The notes: generated by a model from the letters alone, not told the origin. 45,569 nt of DNA from Flavobacteriales bacterium TMED191 (GCA_002171975.2 NHIO02000052.1:1-45569); one strand, 5' to 3'. Counted from the stretch's first letter, positions 1-9,233 are shown. Program-made: numbers and translations.

Positions 1-51
1 AATATTGTTATAAAAATGAAAAGCGAATTTAAGACTTTTAAATTAGAATAA
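1..51 (+). CDS. 3' end of a rightward gene entering from the left edge (partial)
   Basis: Frame 1 is open from the first base and ends at TAA 49-51, four bases before the end of the convergent pncC-like gene. Only about 16 residues are visible, ending in Lys-Leu-Glu, so no function can be assigned. That the open frame ends right at the neighbour fits the tight convergent junctions seen elsewhere in the window, but a frame this short can be open by chance. Confidence 0.3.
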   Translation, partial: NIVIKMKSEFKTFKLE

Positions 52-55
52 AAAA

Positions 56-550
56 TTAAATAATTTCTTTTCGAAACAACTTAAAAAGTTCATTAGTAAC
101 AATTGATATATTTTCTGTTCTTTTACCAGTTAAATTAACCAATTTAGAATTCACAAAAGTATTGGACGAAATTGATATCCAGGCGTATAAATTTGAGTAC
201 TTCTTATTTCCTTTGTAATAAACATCTACATATCCCGTAGTAGCAAATCCAAAGTCAGTATTAAATTGTTCTCGAATAGCTTTAGCCATTAATTCTGCAA
301 CATATTTACTTACAACTCCATACTTATTTATTTCACATTGAGAGATTTTTAAAAATTTTTTTTTAATCTCATTATCATAAGCAATGACAGCACCCTTAAA
401 ATAATTAGAAGCTCTTTTTTTTGAAGTTAAGCAATGAGACACAAAACCACCGGTGCAGCTTTCTGCAGCAGAAACTGTCATTTCATATTCAAGCAGGTAA
501 AACCTAATTGATTCAACTAATTCTTTTTTTATGAAATTTAAATTAATCAT
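56..550 (-). CDS. pncC: CinA C-terminal-domain protein, PncC-like nicotinamide-nucleotide amidohydrolase
   Basis: This is a 164-residue stand-alone CinA C-terminal domain. Characterised PncC enzymes deamidate nicotinamide mononucleotide to nicotinate mononucleotide, recycling NAD. The family signature AESCTGG is at residues 29-35, followed by the usual block around AVIAYDNEIKKKFL and the GVVS segment. The length matches stand-alone PncC (about 160 aa). Oddly, the normally glycine-rich SGIAGPxGG loop is replaced by TTGYVDVYYKGNKK near residue 105, so activity is uncertain. The ATG at 550 lies 24 nt after the zapA stop, so it is probably the last gene of the zapB-like/zapA transcript. Family assignment is firm; enzymatic function is inferred. 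Confidence 0.82.
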   Translation of the reverse strand: MINLNFIKKELVESIRFYLLEYEMTVSAAESCTGGFVSHCLTSKKRASNYFKGAVIAYDNEIKKKFLKISQCEINKYGVVSKYVAELMAKAIREQFNTDFGFATTGYVDVYYKGNKKYSNLYAWISISSNTFVNSKLVNLTGKRTENISIVTNELFKLFRKEII

Positions 551-573
551 TACACACTAAACGAGTTGTAAAA

Positions 574-858
574 TTATACTATGTTTGAAATTTCTTCATT
601 AACATCTAATATATGATCAATAATTTGTGCTTCAACATCTCTTTTCTGTGTATCAGACTTTTCTAATCTCACACAAAGCTGCAGTGCGCACATAGCTAAT
701 AAATCCTGATCATCCTTAACAGAATATTTATCTTTTAACAACTTTAACATCTTCTCAATCTTAAAAGCAGACTGTCTTATAATTTTTTCTTCTGAATTTG
801 AAATATTCATGGGATACAACCTATTTGCTAATGATATTTTAATATTTAATTTTTCCAT
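574..858 (-). CDS. zapA: cell division protein ZapA
   Basis: A 94-residue ZapA-family protein. ZapA binds FtsZ and cross-links protofilaments at the Z ring in the cytoplasm. The N-terminal pattern LNIKISLANRLYPMNI followed by a long amphipathic helix (SEEKIIRQSAFKIEKMLKLL) and the DLLAMCALQLCVRLE helix is typical of the short Bacteroidetes ZapA. It begins with ATG five bases after the stop of the upstream coiled-coil gene, so the two are co-transcribed and probably translationally linked. The pairing matches the common Bacteroidetes order of a small coiled-coil gene then zapA. Confidence 0.88.
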   Translation of the reverse strand: MEKLNIKISLANRLYPMNISNSEEKIIRQSAFKIEKMLKLLKDKYSVKDDQDLLAMCALQLCVRLEKSDTQKRDVEAQIIDHILDVNEEISNIV

Positions 859-863
859 AAATT

Positions 864-1145
864 TTATTCATTTAAAAGTGAGATACATTTGTCAATATCT
901 CTAATTAAATTATTAACACGCTTTCTTGCGAATATCATCGCATCCTTATCTTTTAAGTCAACCCCTTGCACTAAATCAACTACCTCAACTCGTTTTGTTA
1001 AGATCTTAACTTCTCCTTCAAGTCTATTAATTACTTTCGTCATTTCCTTCTTGTCATTTCTTAATTGTAAATTCTCATTCTTTGTATTTTGATAATTAGC
1101 AACTAAGGAAGTAATTTTTTTTTTCAAATCTAGAACGTGCGACAT
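864..1145 (-). CDS. ZapB-like coiled-coil protein
   Basis: A protein of about 93 residues that is almost entirely coiled coil (helical, rich in Lys, Asn, Leu and Glu, with regular hydrophobic spacing), ending in an Arg/Asp-rich amphipathic helix. It sits immediately upstream of zapA, as the small coiled-coil partner does in many Bacteroidetes. I start it at ATG 1145 (Met-Ser-His-Val-Leu). The frame is open further to a TTG at 1184, but that TTG is part of a perfect TATATTTG promoter box (1182-1189), so it cannot be within the mRNA. A ZapB-like role in Z-ring bundling is inferred from position and shape, not from a diagnostic motif. Confidence 0.72.
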   Translation of the reverse strand: MSHVLDLKKKITSLVANYQNTKNENLQLRNDKKEMTKVINRLEGEVKILTKRVEVVDLVQGVDLKDKDAMIFARKRVNNLIRDIDKCISLLNE

Positions 1146-1181
1146 TAAAGTATTCACAGTTAAAATCGTTTTATTTACAAT

Positions 1182-1211
1182 CAAATATAAGTATTTAAAT
1201 TATAGATTCAA
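1182..1211 (-). promoter_or_regulatory. Bacteroidetes promoter for the zapB-like/zapA/pncC operon
   Basis: On the minus strand TATATTTG (1189 to 1182) matches the Bacteroidetes -7 consensus TAnnTTTG exactly. A TTG (1211 to 1209) lies 19 nt upstream, within the usual -33 spacing. The predicted start of transcription is near 1177, giving a leader of about 30 nt before the ATG at 1145. Confidence 0.7.
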
Positions 1212-1270
1212 TAAAGAAAATGATTATGCAAATAATCTAAATAGATTTTTTTTTACATAAATTTACTTTA

Positions 1271-2923
1271 ATGAAAAATGTGTTTTCAATCCTTTTTGTT
1301 TGGTTACTATTTACTTATGTGAATTATTCTCAAAATAATTACCCGAAAGATTTTTTCATCTCTCCAGTTGATATTAAAATTGCCATTGCAGGGACATTTG
1401 GTGAACTAAGAAACAATCATTTTCACTCTGGTATTGATATAAAAACCAAACAAAAAAAAAATATTCCTATTTATGCCAGTCAAGATGGATATGTTTCTAG
1501 AATAAAAGTTTCCACATATGGCTTTGGAAAAGCAATCTACATAAATCATAAAAAGGGTTTTACTACTGTATATGCTCATCTTAATGAATTTAATAAAAAA
1601 ATTAAAGAATTTGCAATTGAAGAGCACTACAAAAAAGAAAATTACGAAATCGATTTTGCATTAAACAAGGACGAATTATTTGTCAAAAAAGGTGAACTTA
1701 TTGGTTATAGTGGAAATACTGGAAGCTCAACGGGACCTCATCTACATTTTGAAATTAGAGATTCAAAAACACAACAAATTTTAAATCCCATGTTATTTGG
1801 ATTACCAATTTTAGATAGAACTCATCCAATTATTAAAGCAATATTAATATATCACGATAAACATCAAAAAGAATTAGTTCAAGTAGGAAAAATTGATAAT
1901 AAAACATATCACATACCTACAATAATCGATGGACACAATTACCTAAATATTGGTTTACAAACGATTGATTATTTAGATGCCGCTCCTAATAAATGTGGAG
2001 TCTACTCTATAGAGTTAATGGTTAATGACTCCATATTTTATCATAATCAAATGGAAAAATTTAATTTTAGTGAAACAAGGTATATTAACTCTCATATTGA
2101 CTACAAATACTATGTGAAAACAGGAAATAAATTTATAAAATGCTTTATTGATCCAAATAATTCACTAAGCACAAATATGAAAAAATCAAAACCTAATCTT
2201 GGATACAATTTAAAAGAGGGAATTAACAATATTAAAATAATTGTTAAAGATAGTTATATGAATACTATATTTTTAACGTTTAATATTAACTTCACAAAAG
2301 ATGTGTTGCAAATGAACACAAAAGAAAAAGAAAATTATATAAATTATAAGCAAGTATTTGAGTTCAATAATAATAATATAGAACTATATATACCTGGCAA
2401 TAGTCTTTATGACAACTATCAATTTTCATATAAACAAACTAAAAGTTCTGATAGCAAATATCCAACCCATAGTATAATGGATAAATCTACACCAACTCAC
2501 AAACCATTTATCATATCAATTAAAGATGAATCTGTCGAAAAAGAACTAAGATCCAAAGCATTAATTAGTAGAATTGATGGAGGAAATATATATTGTATCA
2601 AAAGCCAATGGAAAGAAGGAAAAATAATTGGTAAGTCTAGTAAGTTTGGTGACTTCCGTATTATAATTGATACGGTAAAACCTCAATTAGCACACTATAT
2701 GAAAACAGAACACATGATACAATTTAAAATTGAAGATACATTATCAGGTATTAAACAATATAATGGTTATATAAATAATAAATGGGTATTGATGGAATAT
2801 GATTTTAAAACAAATCTTCTGACTTATCATCTAGATAGTACAAAAAAATATGAAAATAAAAATATCAAAATTCAAGTAACTGATTTAGTTGGTAACAAAA
2901 ATGAAATCGATATGAATTTATAG
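1271..2923 (+). CDS. M23 family metallopeptidase (LytM domain), exported
   Basis: A 550-residue exported peptidase. A signal peptide occupies roughly residues 1-20 (hydrophobic core, cleavage near Tyr-Ser-Gln). The M23/LytM domain spans about 35-180 with the zinc and catalytic residues visible: H52 and D56 in HSGID, H103 in YAHL, and H157/H159 in HLHFE. Such enzymes cut peptide cross-links in peptidoglycan. The remaining 370 residues look beta-rich and have no motif I recognise; a two-part architecture of this kind is common for Bacteroidetes M23 proteins. It is followed after 5 nt by a TonB-dependent receptor, so the two are one operon. A near-consensus TAAATTTA lies just before the ATG. Confidence 0.9.
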   Translation: MKNVFSILFVWLLFTYVNYSQNNYPKDFFISPVDIKIAIAGTFGELRNNHFHSGIDIKTKQKKNIPIYASQDGYVSRIKVSTYGFGKAIYINHKKGFTTVYAHLNEFNKKIKEFAIEEHYKKENYEIDFALNKDELFVKKGELIGYSGNTGSSTGPHLHFEIRDSKTQQILNPMLFGLPILDRTHPIIKAILIYHDKHQKELVQVGKIDNKTYHIPTIIDGHNYLNIGLQTIDYLDAAPNKCGVYSIELMVNDSIFYHNQMEKFNFSETRYINSHIDYKYYVKTGNKFIKCFIDPNNSLSTNMKKSKPNLGYNLKEGINNIKIIVKDSYMNTIFLTFNINFTKDVLQMNTKEKENYINYKQVFEFNNNNIELYIPGNSLYDNYQFSYKQTKSSDSKYPTHSIMDKSTPTHKPFIISIKDESVEKELRSKALISRIDGGNIYCIKSQWKEGKIIGKSSKFGDFRIIIDTVKPQLAHYMKTEHMIQFKIEDTLSGIKQYNGYINNKWVLMEYDFKTNLLTYHLDSTKKYENKNIKIQVTDLVGNKNEIDMNL

Positions 2924-2928
2924 AAACA

Positions 2929-5349
2929 ATGAGAATAATAATTAAATATATCATATTAATCTTAAGTTTAAATCTATATAGCCAAGATGTAAATAGTGAT
3001 ATTTTGATAATAAAAGGAACTGTTTATGATACTTCAAACAAGCCTATTCTAAATGTAAATCTAAAACATAATAATAATGGAGCGATTACCGATATAAATG
3101 GAAATTTCGAAATACAACTAATAGATAAATATCCAATAAACATAATTGTATCACACGTTAGCTACAAAACTGACACAATAATTATTACACAAAAAGTTGA
3201 TACAAAATTTATTGAACAAAATATTTTTTTAAAAAAAAATGATACATTTTTAACTGACGTAACGTTAATTTCTGATAAGTATAGATTAAAAGGAGTTACA
3301 AAAATTGACCCCAAAAATTTACAAAGAATACCAAATCCTACCGGTGGAATCGAAAGTATAATCAAACTTCTTCCTGGCATTTCATCAAACAATGAACTTA
3401 GTAGTCAATACTCTGTTAGAGGTGGAAGTTTTGACGAAAACTTAATCTATGTTAATGGAATCGAAATATATAAACCTTTTTTAGTAAGAAATGGGGAACA
3501 AGAAGGCTTAAGTGTAATAAATCCTCAAATGGTCTCTTCAATTGAATTTTCTGCTGGAGGATTTGAAGCAAAATACGGTGATAAATTATCATCTGTCTTA
3601 AACATTGAATATAAAAAACCGAAAAAGAGAAGTACACTACTATCAATTAGTGCTTTAGGCATAGATTGCAATTTCGAGGGAAGTAGTAAAAACTATCTTT
3701 TATCTTATTTAATTGGTGCTAGAATTAAATCAAATGAATTATTACTTACATCATTAGACACAAAAGGAAATTACAAACCACTATTTCAAGATATTCAAGC
3801 TTATTTCACATATCAAATACATCCAGATCTTCAGTTAAGTTTTTTAAACTATTATGCACAAAATAAATATGAAATGATTCCAACTACTCGGCAAGCAAAG
3901 TTTGGGACAGTTACCGAAGCCTTACAACTAACTATTTATTTCGAAGGACAGGAAGTAGATAATTATGAAACAAATCTTACTGCAATATCATCATTATACT
4001 CTCCTAATCAAAAGTTAAATTTAAAATTAACATCTTCTTATTATACAACAAAAGAACAAGAATTTTATGATATTCTTGGAGAATACTGGCTTGGTGAATT
4101 AGACAATAACCTAGGTTCTGATCAGTTAGGAGAAGTTATATTTAACAGAGGGGTAGGAGCATATATGAATCACGCAAGAAATGTGTTCAATGCAAATGTT
4201 TGGAATTTATATCATGATGGCAATTATCAATTTAAAATTGATAATTATAATTTTACTTTTGATTGGGGACTTAAATATCAAATAGAAAATATTAATGACC
4301 AGATTAGGGAATGGGTTATGATTGATTCTGCTGGATATTCTATTTCTCCAATAAGTAATGACTTGCACCTTTATGAATTCTATAAAGGAAATTCTTCACT
4401 CACATCAAATCGATTATCTTCCTACATGCAAATTGCAAATGAATTTCAGATAAAGAATTCTGATTTTAGCTGGATTCTAGGCGCAAGAACAAATTTTTGG
4501 GACTTTAATAATGAATGGTTCATAAGTCCAAGAATGATGCTTAGCGCAAAACCTAATTGGAATAAAGATTTTGTTTTTAATTTTTCATGTGGATCTTATA
4601 ATCAGTCACCTTTTTACAAAGAGTATAGAACTCCGGAGGGATTATTGAATAATAATATAAAATCACAAAAATCAATTCATTATGTAATTAATTCAGATTA
4701 TCAATTCAAGTATCTTGGTAGAAATTTTAAATTTACTAGTGCTATTTTTTATAAAAAACTTTGGGATATTATCCCATTCGAAATAGATAATCTTAGAATT
4801 ATATACTTAAATGATAATAATGCAGATGGTTATTCGACAGGTTTAGACTTTAAATTATTTGGAGAATTTGTTCCCGATGTTGATTCATGGCTAAGTTTAT
4901 CTTTACTAACAACAAGAGAGGATATTGAGGGAGATGGACATGGGCACATTCCAAGACCAACAGATAGAAGATTAAATGCATCAATTTTTTTTCAGGATTA
5001 TTTTCCTAAAAATCCAAATTATAAAATGCAACTAAGTTTGATTTATGGTTCAGGACTTCCATTTGGAGCTCCTAATTCTGAAAGACATGAACAAGTTTTA
5101 AGAATTCCATCATATAAGAGATTAGACATTGGGTTTTCAAGATCAATTAAAAGAGAAAATGAAAATAAAAAAATAGATTTTCTAAACAACTTTCAGTCTA
5201 TTTGGGCAAGTTTAGAGATATTTAACTTAATAGGCATACAAAACACTTCTTCTTATATATGGGTAAGTGATTCTTCACAAAGGTATTATGCAGTTCCTAA
5301 CTATCTAACAGGAAGATTACTTAATCTTAAACTAAATCTTAAATTCTAA
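2929..5349 (+). CDS. TonB-dependent receptor with carboxypeptidase-regulatory-like N-terminal domain
   Basis: An 806-residue outer-membrane receptor. A signal peptide covers about residues 1-19 (ending LYSQ). A CarboxypepD_reg-like beta sandwich follows (about 27-105, with GTVYDTSNKPILNVNL and DINGNFEI), then the plug (about 120-230, with QYSVRGGSFDENLIYVNG and the GGFEAKYGDKLS segment), then a long beta barrel. The protein ends in Phe (LNLKF), the usual outer-membrane insertion signature. It takes up a ligand at the expense of TonB energy; the ligand cannot be read from the sequence. There is no SusD partner nearby, so this is not an obvious glycan-utilisation locus. It is co-transcribed with the M23 peptidase and overlaps the convergent M43 gene by 4 nt. 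Confidence 0.9.
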   Translation: MRIIIKYIILILSLNLYSQDVNSDILIIKGTVYDTSNKPILNVNLKHNNNGAITDINGNFEIQLIDKYPINIIVSHVSYKTDTIIITQKVDTKFIEQNIFLKKNDTFLTDVTLISDKYRLKGVTKIDPKNLQRIPNPTGGIESIIKLLPGISSNNELSSQYSVRGGSFDENLIYVNGIEIYKPFLVRNGEQEGLSVINPQMVSSIEFSAGGFEAKYGDKLSSVLNIEYKKPKKRSTLLSISALGIDCNFEGSSKNYLLSYLIGARIKSNELLLTSLDTKGNYKPLFQDIQAYFTYQIHPDLQLSFLNYYAQNKYEMIPTTRQAKFGTVTEALQLTIYFEGQEVDNYETNLTAISSLYSPNQKLNLKLTSSYYTTKEQEFYDILGEYWLGELDNNLGSDQLGEVIFNRGVGAYMNHARNVFNANVWNLYHDGNYQFKIDNYNFTFDWGLKYQIENINDQIREWVMIDSAGYSISPISNDLHLYEFYKGNSSLTSNRLSSYMQIANEFQIKNSDFSWILGARTNFWDFNNEWFISPRMMLSAKPNWNKDFVFNFSCGSYNQSPFYKEYRTPEGLLNNNIKSQKSIHYVINSDYQFKYLGRNFKFTSAIFYKKLWDIIPFEIDNLRIIYLNDNNADGYSTGLDFKLFGEFVPDVDSWLSLSLLTTREDIEGDGHGHIPRPTDRRLNASIFFQDYFPKNPNYKMQLSLIYGSGLPFGAPNSERHEQVLRIPSYKRLDIGFSRSIKRENENKKIDFLNNFQSIWASLEIFNLIGIQNTSSYIWVSDSSQRYYAVPNYLTGRLLNLKLNLKF

Positions 5350-6497
5350 TTTTTAATAAATTGAATTATTTTATTATCAATTGACAACAAATAAGAGCCA
5401 GAAGCCAAATACGATACATCAAGACAATTATTATCATACATATGCATACTCAATAAATCTCTACCATATAAATCATAAATAACAATCAAGCTATTTTTGT
5501 TTTTCGCAACACATAACAAATCCTCAACAGGATTTGGATAAATTAAATTTAGTGGATTTACGTATCCATCTAATGACACCCCACAATCAATTAAACCTGA
5601 GCGATAATTTAATAATGCACTTTGCATTTTCTCGGCTTGACATATAGTAAACATAGACATACATGCATCGTCAGTATAATCCATAAAATTCATGCTCATA
5701 TTATTTGTTTGACAAGAAGATTGCGGGTAAGATGGACAACCATAAGTGGGAGATGAAATTGATGGAGTATCACTACAACCATCCCAATCTGAACATCCAC
5801 CATTGAAGGGGTGTTCTAAGTCAAAGTAATGTCCAATTTCATGAGTTCCAGTTTTACCCAAATTATAAGCTGATGATGAAGATAAATCAATACCGAAAAA
5901 TTCATAATCAATAACTACACCATCTAAATCATCCGAAACTACATCTGGCATAGTAGCAAAACCTAAGGTATTACCACTCAAATTACAGACCCAAATGTTC
6001 AAAAAACAGTCTGTACTCCATGGATCAACACCTCCTTGATTACTTTTTTTCATATCATCACTAAAACCTAAAAAAGAATCTACCTCTGTATAAACTCTAT
6101 TAATACCAGAAAAAGGGGAACCATTTATATCTTCTTGTGCTAAAAAAAAATTAAAACCAACATTACCAATAACATCCTGAAACTCTTCAGGAACATCAGC
6201 TAGTTCAATATTGGATGCATTATAATCATTATTTAATGTTTCAATTTGTGAAAAAATTCTTTCATCAGAAATATTTTGATCATTAGTATTATATAAGACA
6301 TGAACAACTACAGGAATATTATAATTTCCATTATAATTATAATTATCATTAGTATTAGTATTAATTCTATGAGTATGATAGTTATATGAACCTTTGGATT
6401 TTAAAAAGTCAACATATTCGTCTGTAGAACATCTTTGTATTTGTGCAAAAGATGAAAGAAAAATTGCAGATAATAATATTAAAACATGATACTTCAT
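5346..6497 (-). CDS. secreted M43-family zinc metalloprotease with T9SS sorting domain
   Basis: A 383-residue secreted protease. The signal peptide is about residues 1-19 (cleavage after FAQ). The catalytic zinc motif HExxHxxxxxH is complete at H219-E220, H223 and H229 (HEIGHYFDLEH), and a Met-turn-like stretch MNFMDYTDDACM follows, as in the cytophagalysin/pappalysin group of metzincins. Paired cysteines between the two suggest disulfides. The last 75 residues are a type A T9SS sorting domain (LIYPNPVEDLL, then a Tyr-Asp-Leu-Tyr-Gly strand and the SGSYLLSI segment), so it should cross the outer membrane by type IX secretion. It likely degrades extracellular protein. Confidence 0.9.
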   Translation of the reverse strand: MKYHVLILLSAIFLSSFAQIQRCSTDEYVDFLKSKGSYNYHTHRINTNTNDNYNYNGNYNIPVVVHVLYNTNDQNISDERIFSQIETLNNDYNASNIELADVPEEFQDVIGNVGFNFFLAQEDINGSPFSGINRVYTEVDSFLGFSDDMKKSNQGGVDPWSTDCFLNIWVCNLSGNTLGFATMPDVVSDDLDGVVIDYEFFGIDLSSSSAYNLGKTGTHEIGHYFDLEHPFNGGCSDWDGCSDTPSISSPTYGCPSYPQSSCQTNNMSMNFMDYTDDACMSMFTICQAEKMQSALLNYRSGLIDCGVSLDGYVNPLNLIYPNPVEDLLCVAKNKNSLIVIYDLYGRDLLSMHMYDNNCLDVSYLASGSYLLSIDNKIIQFIKN

Positions 6498-6527
6498 AAC
6501 ACTAAGTTACAAAATATAAAGATGGTC

Positions 6528-7745
6528 TTAAAAATTACTAATAGTATCCTTTATAATACTGATACATTCTAATAGCTGAATTTTATTAATTACTAATGGA
6601 GGTGCTAACCTTATAATATTACCATGAGTAGGTTTTGCTAATAATCCATTTTCTTTCATTTTCATGCAAATATCCCATGCAGTACTGCTATTAGGTGAAT
6701 CATTAATTAAAATGGCATTTAATAACCCTTTTCCTCTAATAGATTTAACTAATTTATTAGTTTTAATAAACTCATTTAATTCATCTCTAAATAAATTGCC
6801 TAATTTAAAAGAGTTATCAGCAAGTTTTTCATCTTCAACAACTTTTAGTGCCGCCATTGCAACTTGACAAGCAAGAGGATTACCTCCATAAGTAGAGCCG
6901 TGTTCTCCAGGTTTAATACATAACATGATTTCATCATCAGCTAAAACTGCTGATACAGGAAAAACTCCACCAGAAAGAGCCTTACCTAAAATAAGAATAT
7001 CTGGCCGAGCAAGTTCATAATCACAAGCCAACATTTTGCCTGTTCTTGCAATTCCAGTCTGCACTTCATCTGCAATAAATAAAACATTGTATTTATTGCA
7101 TAATTGTCTTACACCCGCTAAATAACCATCATCCGGAACAACAACACCTGCTTCTCCTTGAATGGGTTCCACCATAAATGCACAAACATTTGAGTCTTTT
7201 AATTCACTTTCTAAGGCATTTAAATCATTATATGGAATTAAATCATATCCAGGCATATATGGACCAAAACCTTTATATGAGGAAGGATCATCAGAACTTG
7301 AAATAGCAGCTAAAGTACGACCCCAAAAATTCCCCTTTGCAAAAATAATACGTGCCTTATTTTCAGGAATATTCTTTTTTAAATATCCCCACTTTCTTGC
7401 TAACTTATTAGCTGTTTCACCTCCTTCAACGCCCGTATTCATTGGCAAAACCTTATCATAACCAAAAAGTTGAGTTATATAACGTTCATACCTACCTAAA
7501 ATATCATTATGAAAAGCTCTAGATGTCAAAGTTAATTTACTAGCTTGTTGATTTAGAGCAGATATTATATCAGGATGACAATGTCCTTGATTAACTGCTG
7601 AGTATGCAGAAAGAAAGTCATAATATCTGTTACCTTCGACATCCCAAACAAATACACCATCACCTTTTTCTAAAACCACTGGTAAGGGATGGTAATTATG
7701 GGCACCATATTTTAATTCAAGATCTATAATGTTTTTTGAACTCAT
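6528..7745 (-). CDS. rocD: ornithine--oxo-acid aminotransferase
   Basis: A class III PLP-dependent aminotransferase of about 405 residues, matching RocD in length and sequence throughout. It transfers the delta-amino group of ornithine to 2-oxoglutarate, giving glutamate semialdehyde. Visible are the N-terminal block [14 protein letters not shown], the ADEVQTG aspartate (D226), and the Schiff-base lysine K255 in [10 protein letters not shown] use ATG 7745. The frame also contains a TTG three codons upstream, but it belongs to the -7 promoter box TATCTTTG. The distance from that box to the ATG is only about 7 nt, so the mRNA is probably leaderless. It stands alone, divergent from the RNA methyltransferase gene. 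Confidence 0.93.
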   Translation of the reverse strand: MSSKNIIDLELKYGAHNYHPLPVVLEKGDGVFVWDVEGNRYYDFLSAYSAVNQGHCHPDIISALNQQASKLTLTSRAFHNDILGRYERYITQLFGYDKVLPMNTGVEGGETANKLARKWGYLKKNIPENKARIIFAKGNFWGRTLAAISSSDDPSSYKGFGPYMPGYDLIPYNDLNALESELKDSNVCAFMVEPIQGEAGVVVPDDGYLAGVRQLCNKYNVLFIADEVQTGIARTGKMLACDYELARPDILILGKALSGGVFPVSAVLADDEIMLCIKPGEHGSTYGGNPLACQVAMAALKVVEDEKLADNSFKLGNLFRDELNEFIKTNKLVKSIRGKGLLNAILINDSPNSSTAWDICMKMKENGLLAKPTHGNIIRLAPPLVINKIQLLECISIIKDTISNF

Positions 7746-7769
7746 TGTACTCAAAGATAATTATTTTTG
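7735..7769 (+). promoter_or_regulatory. promoter of the RNA uracil methyltransferase gene
   Basis: TATTTTTG (7762-7769) fits TAnnTTTG, with TTTG (7735-7738) 23 nt upstream. This -33 element lies inside the first codons of rocD. Candidate ATGs are at 7774 and 7783, only 5 and 14 nt beyond the box, so the transcript has little or no leader. Confidence 0.68.
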
Positions 7770-7779
7770 TAGTATGCAA
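7752..7779 (-). promoter_or_regulatory. leaderless-type promoter of rocD
   Basis: On the minus strand TATCTTTG (7759 to 7752) matches TAnnTTTG, and TTG (7779 to 7777) lies exactly 17 nt upstream. The ATG of rocD starts 7 nt after the box. The -33 element overlaps the possible start codons of the divergent gene, and the -7 box is two bases from the -7 box of the opposite promoter. Confidence 0.75.
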
Positions 7780-7782
7780 GTA

Positions 7783-9231
7783 ATGAAAAAAAAAGAAAGA
7801 ATAAAAATTTACATTGATGATATTGTTTATGGTGGAAATGGTATTAGCAAACAACCACAAGAGAATAGAAAAGATTTTGTAATATTTGTCAAAAATGCCA
7901 TTACTGGTCAAACAGTACTAGCAGAAATCACAAAATTAAAATCTAATTACGCAGAAGCTAAAATTTTTGAAGTAATAACAAAAAGTGAATTACAAAAAAA
8001 ACGTAATTATCAAAAAATTTCTGGTGCGCCATATTACGAACTTGACATTAAGTACCAGAGATTAAAAAAGAAGGCTTTAGTGTTCGAAGTTTTTCAAAAA
8101 ATTGGAAAAATTAATGATATTGAAAAATATTATGATGGTTTTATTCATTCTCCTAAAACTTGGCATTATAGAAATAAAATGGAATATGCATTTTCATCAA
8201 TAATATATGATTTTAAAAAAAAAAGAGATATTGATGAATTTGGTCTTGGATTCAAAAGAGCAAACACCTGGTGGATGGTTGAAAACTTGGAAAAAGATTC
8301 TGGGCTGTTTGACAAACAATGGGAAAATAGTTTACATAAAATCCGAAAATTTTGTAAAGAAACCGGTTTACCTGCATGGAACATTCCTCAAAAAAAAGGA
8401 TTCTTTCGAAATCTCAATGTTAGAAAAAGTTATAAACACGACAAACTTCTTGTAGAATTAGTAACTAGTTCTAATGATGTCAAAAAGTTTAATATAACAT
8501 TATTTAAGAATAAAATACTTAAACTTCATCCTAATAGAATTGAGGGAATTATTCATACAATTAATGATAATATTTCAGACAGGATTAATTATAATGATGT
8601 ATTATCACAAACAATTGTGGGAACTAACAAAATAACTGAAGCAATGTTAAATTTAGAATTTGAAATTTATATGAGCAGTTTTTTTCAAACAAATCCATTA
8701 TGTGCGCAAAAATTATATAAAAAAGTGATCGAATACTCCTCTGAAAATAAACACAATAGTAAACCGATTATTTTAGATCTTTTTTGTGGTACGGGAACTA
8801 TAGCACAAATGATTGCAAGTAAAAATAAAAATGCGCATGTCATTGGTGTAGATATAGCATCAAGTTCTATCCAAAATGCAATAAAAAGCGCCACAAAAAA
8901 CAAAATTAAAAATGTTGAGTTCTATAATCTTGATATTGGTGATTTTTTAACACATAATCCAAATTTAAAAAACAAAATAAATACAATTATTGTAGACCCT
9001 CCAAGACCTGGAATTGCAAAAAAAAGTATAAAAAAAATAATAGAATTAAACAGTCAAGAAATAATATACGTATCATGTAATCCAAGTACACAAGCTAGAG
9101 ATATAGAGATATTAATGAAATATGGTTACGTAATAAAAAAATTCTCTATAGCTGATCAATTTCCACATACTCATCACATAGAAACAATATTTATTTTAGT
9201 TAAATCAACAGATAATGTATCTTTGCATTAA
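7783..9231 (+). CDS. rlmD: TrmA/RlmC/RlmD-family RNA (uracil-5-)-methyltransferase
   Basis: This SAM-dependent methyltransferase makes 5-methyluridine in RNA; in Bacteroidetes the usual annotation is RlmD (23S rRNA U1939). A TRAM domain fills about residues 1-65. The C-terminal Rossmann domain has FFQTNP, the SAM loop LDLFCGTGTIAQ, VDPPRPG, and the nucleophile cysteine in YVSCNPSTQARD, all intact. However, the four cysteines that hold a [4Fe-4S] cluster in E. coli RlmD are missing: the segment at about residues 79-90 reads ISGAPYYELDIK instead of the CxxFGxCGGC pattern. The exact target RNA is therefore uncertain. I prefer ATG 7783 (Met-Lys-Lys-Lys-Glu-Arg) over ATG 7774. The longer open frame back to 7729 runs through the promoter and is not coding. 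Confidence 0.85.
   Translation: MKKKERIKIYIDDIVYGGNGISKQPQENRKDFVIFVKNAITGQTVLAEITKLKSNYAEAKIFEVITKSELQKKRNYQKISGAPYYELDIKYQRLKKKALVFEVFQKIGKINDIEKYYDGFIHSPKTWHYRNKMEYAFSSIIYDFKKKRDIDEFGLGFKRANTWWMVENLEKDSGLFDKQWENSLHKIRKFCKETGLPAWNIPQKKGFFRNLNVRKSYKHDKLLVELVTSSNDVKKFNITLFKNKILKLHPNRIEGIIHTINDNISDRINYNDVLSQTIVGTNKITEAMLNLEFEIYMSSFFQTNPLCAQKLYKKVIEYSSENKHNSKPIILDLFCGTGTIAQMIASKNKNAHVIGVDIASSSIQNAIKSATKNKIKNVEFYNLDIGDFLTHNPNLKNKINTIIVDPPRPGIAKKSIKKIIELNSQEIIYVSCNPSTQARDIEILMKYGYVIKKFSIADQFPHTHHIETIFILVKSTDNVSLH
9218..9225 (+). promoter_or_regulatory. promoter box for the PyrR-like phosphoribosyltransferase gene
   Basis: TATCTTTG matches TAnnTTTG exactly and lies within the last codons of the methyltransferase gene, 9 nt before the ATG at 9234. 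No clear TTG was found at -33. The box would give the downstream gene its own, almost leaderless, transcript. Confidence 0.55.
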
Positions 9232-9233
9232 AT

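Noticed and set aside
7162..7461. Rightward 99-codon open frame inside rocD
   Set aside because: It is antisense to the conserved aminotransferase and has no start signal or recognisable domain.
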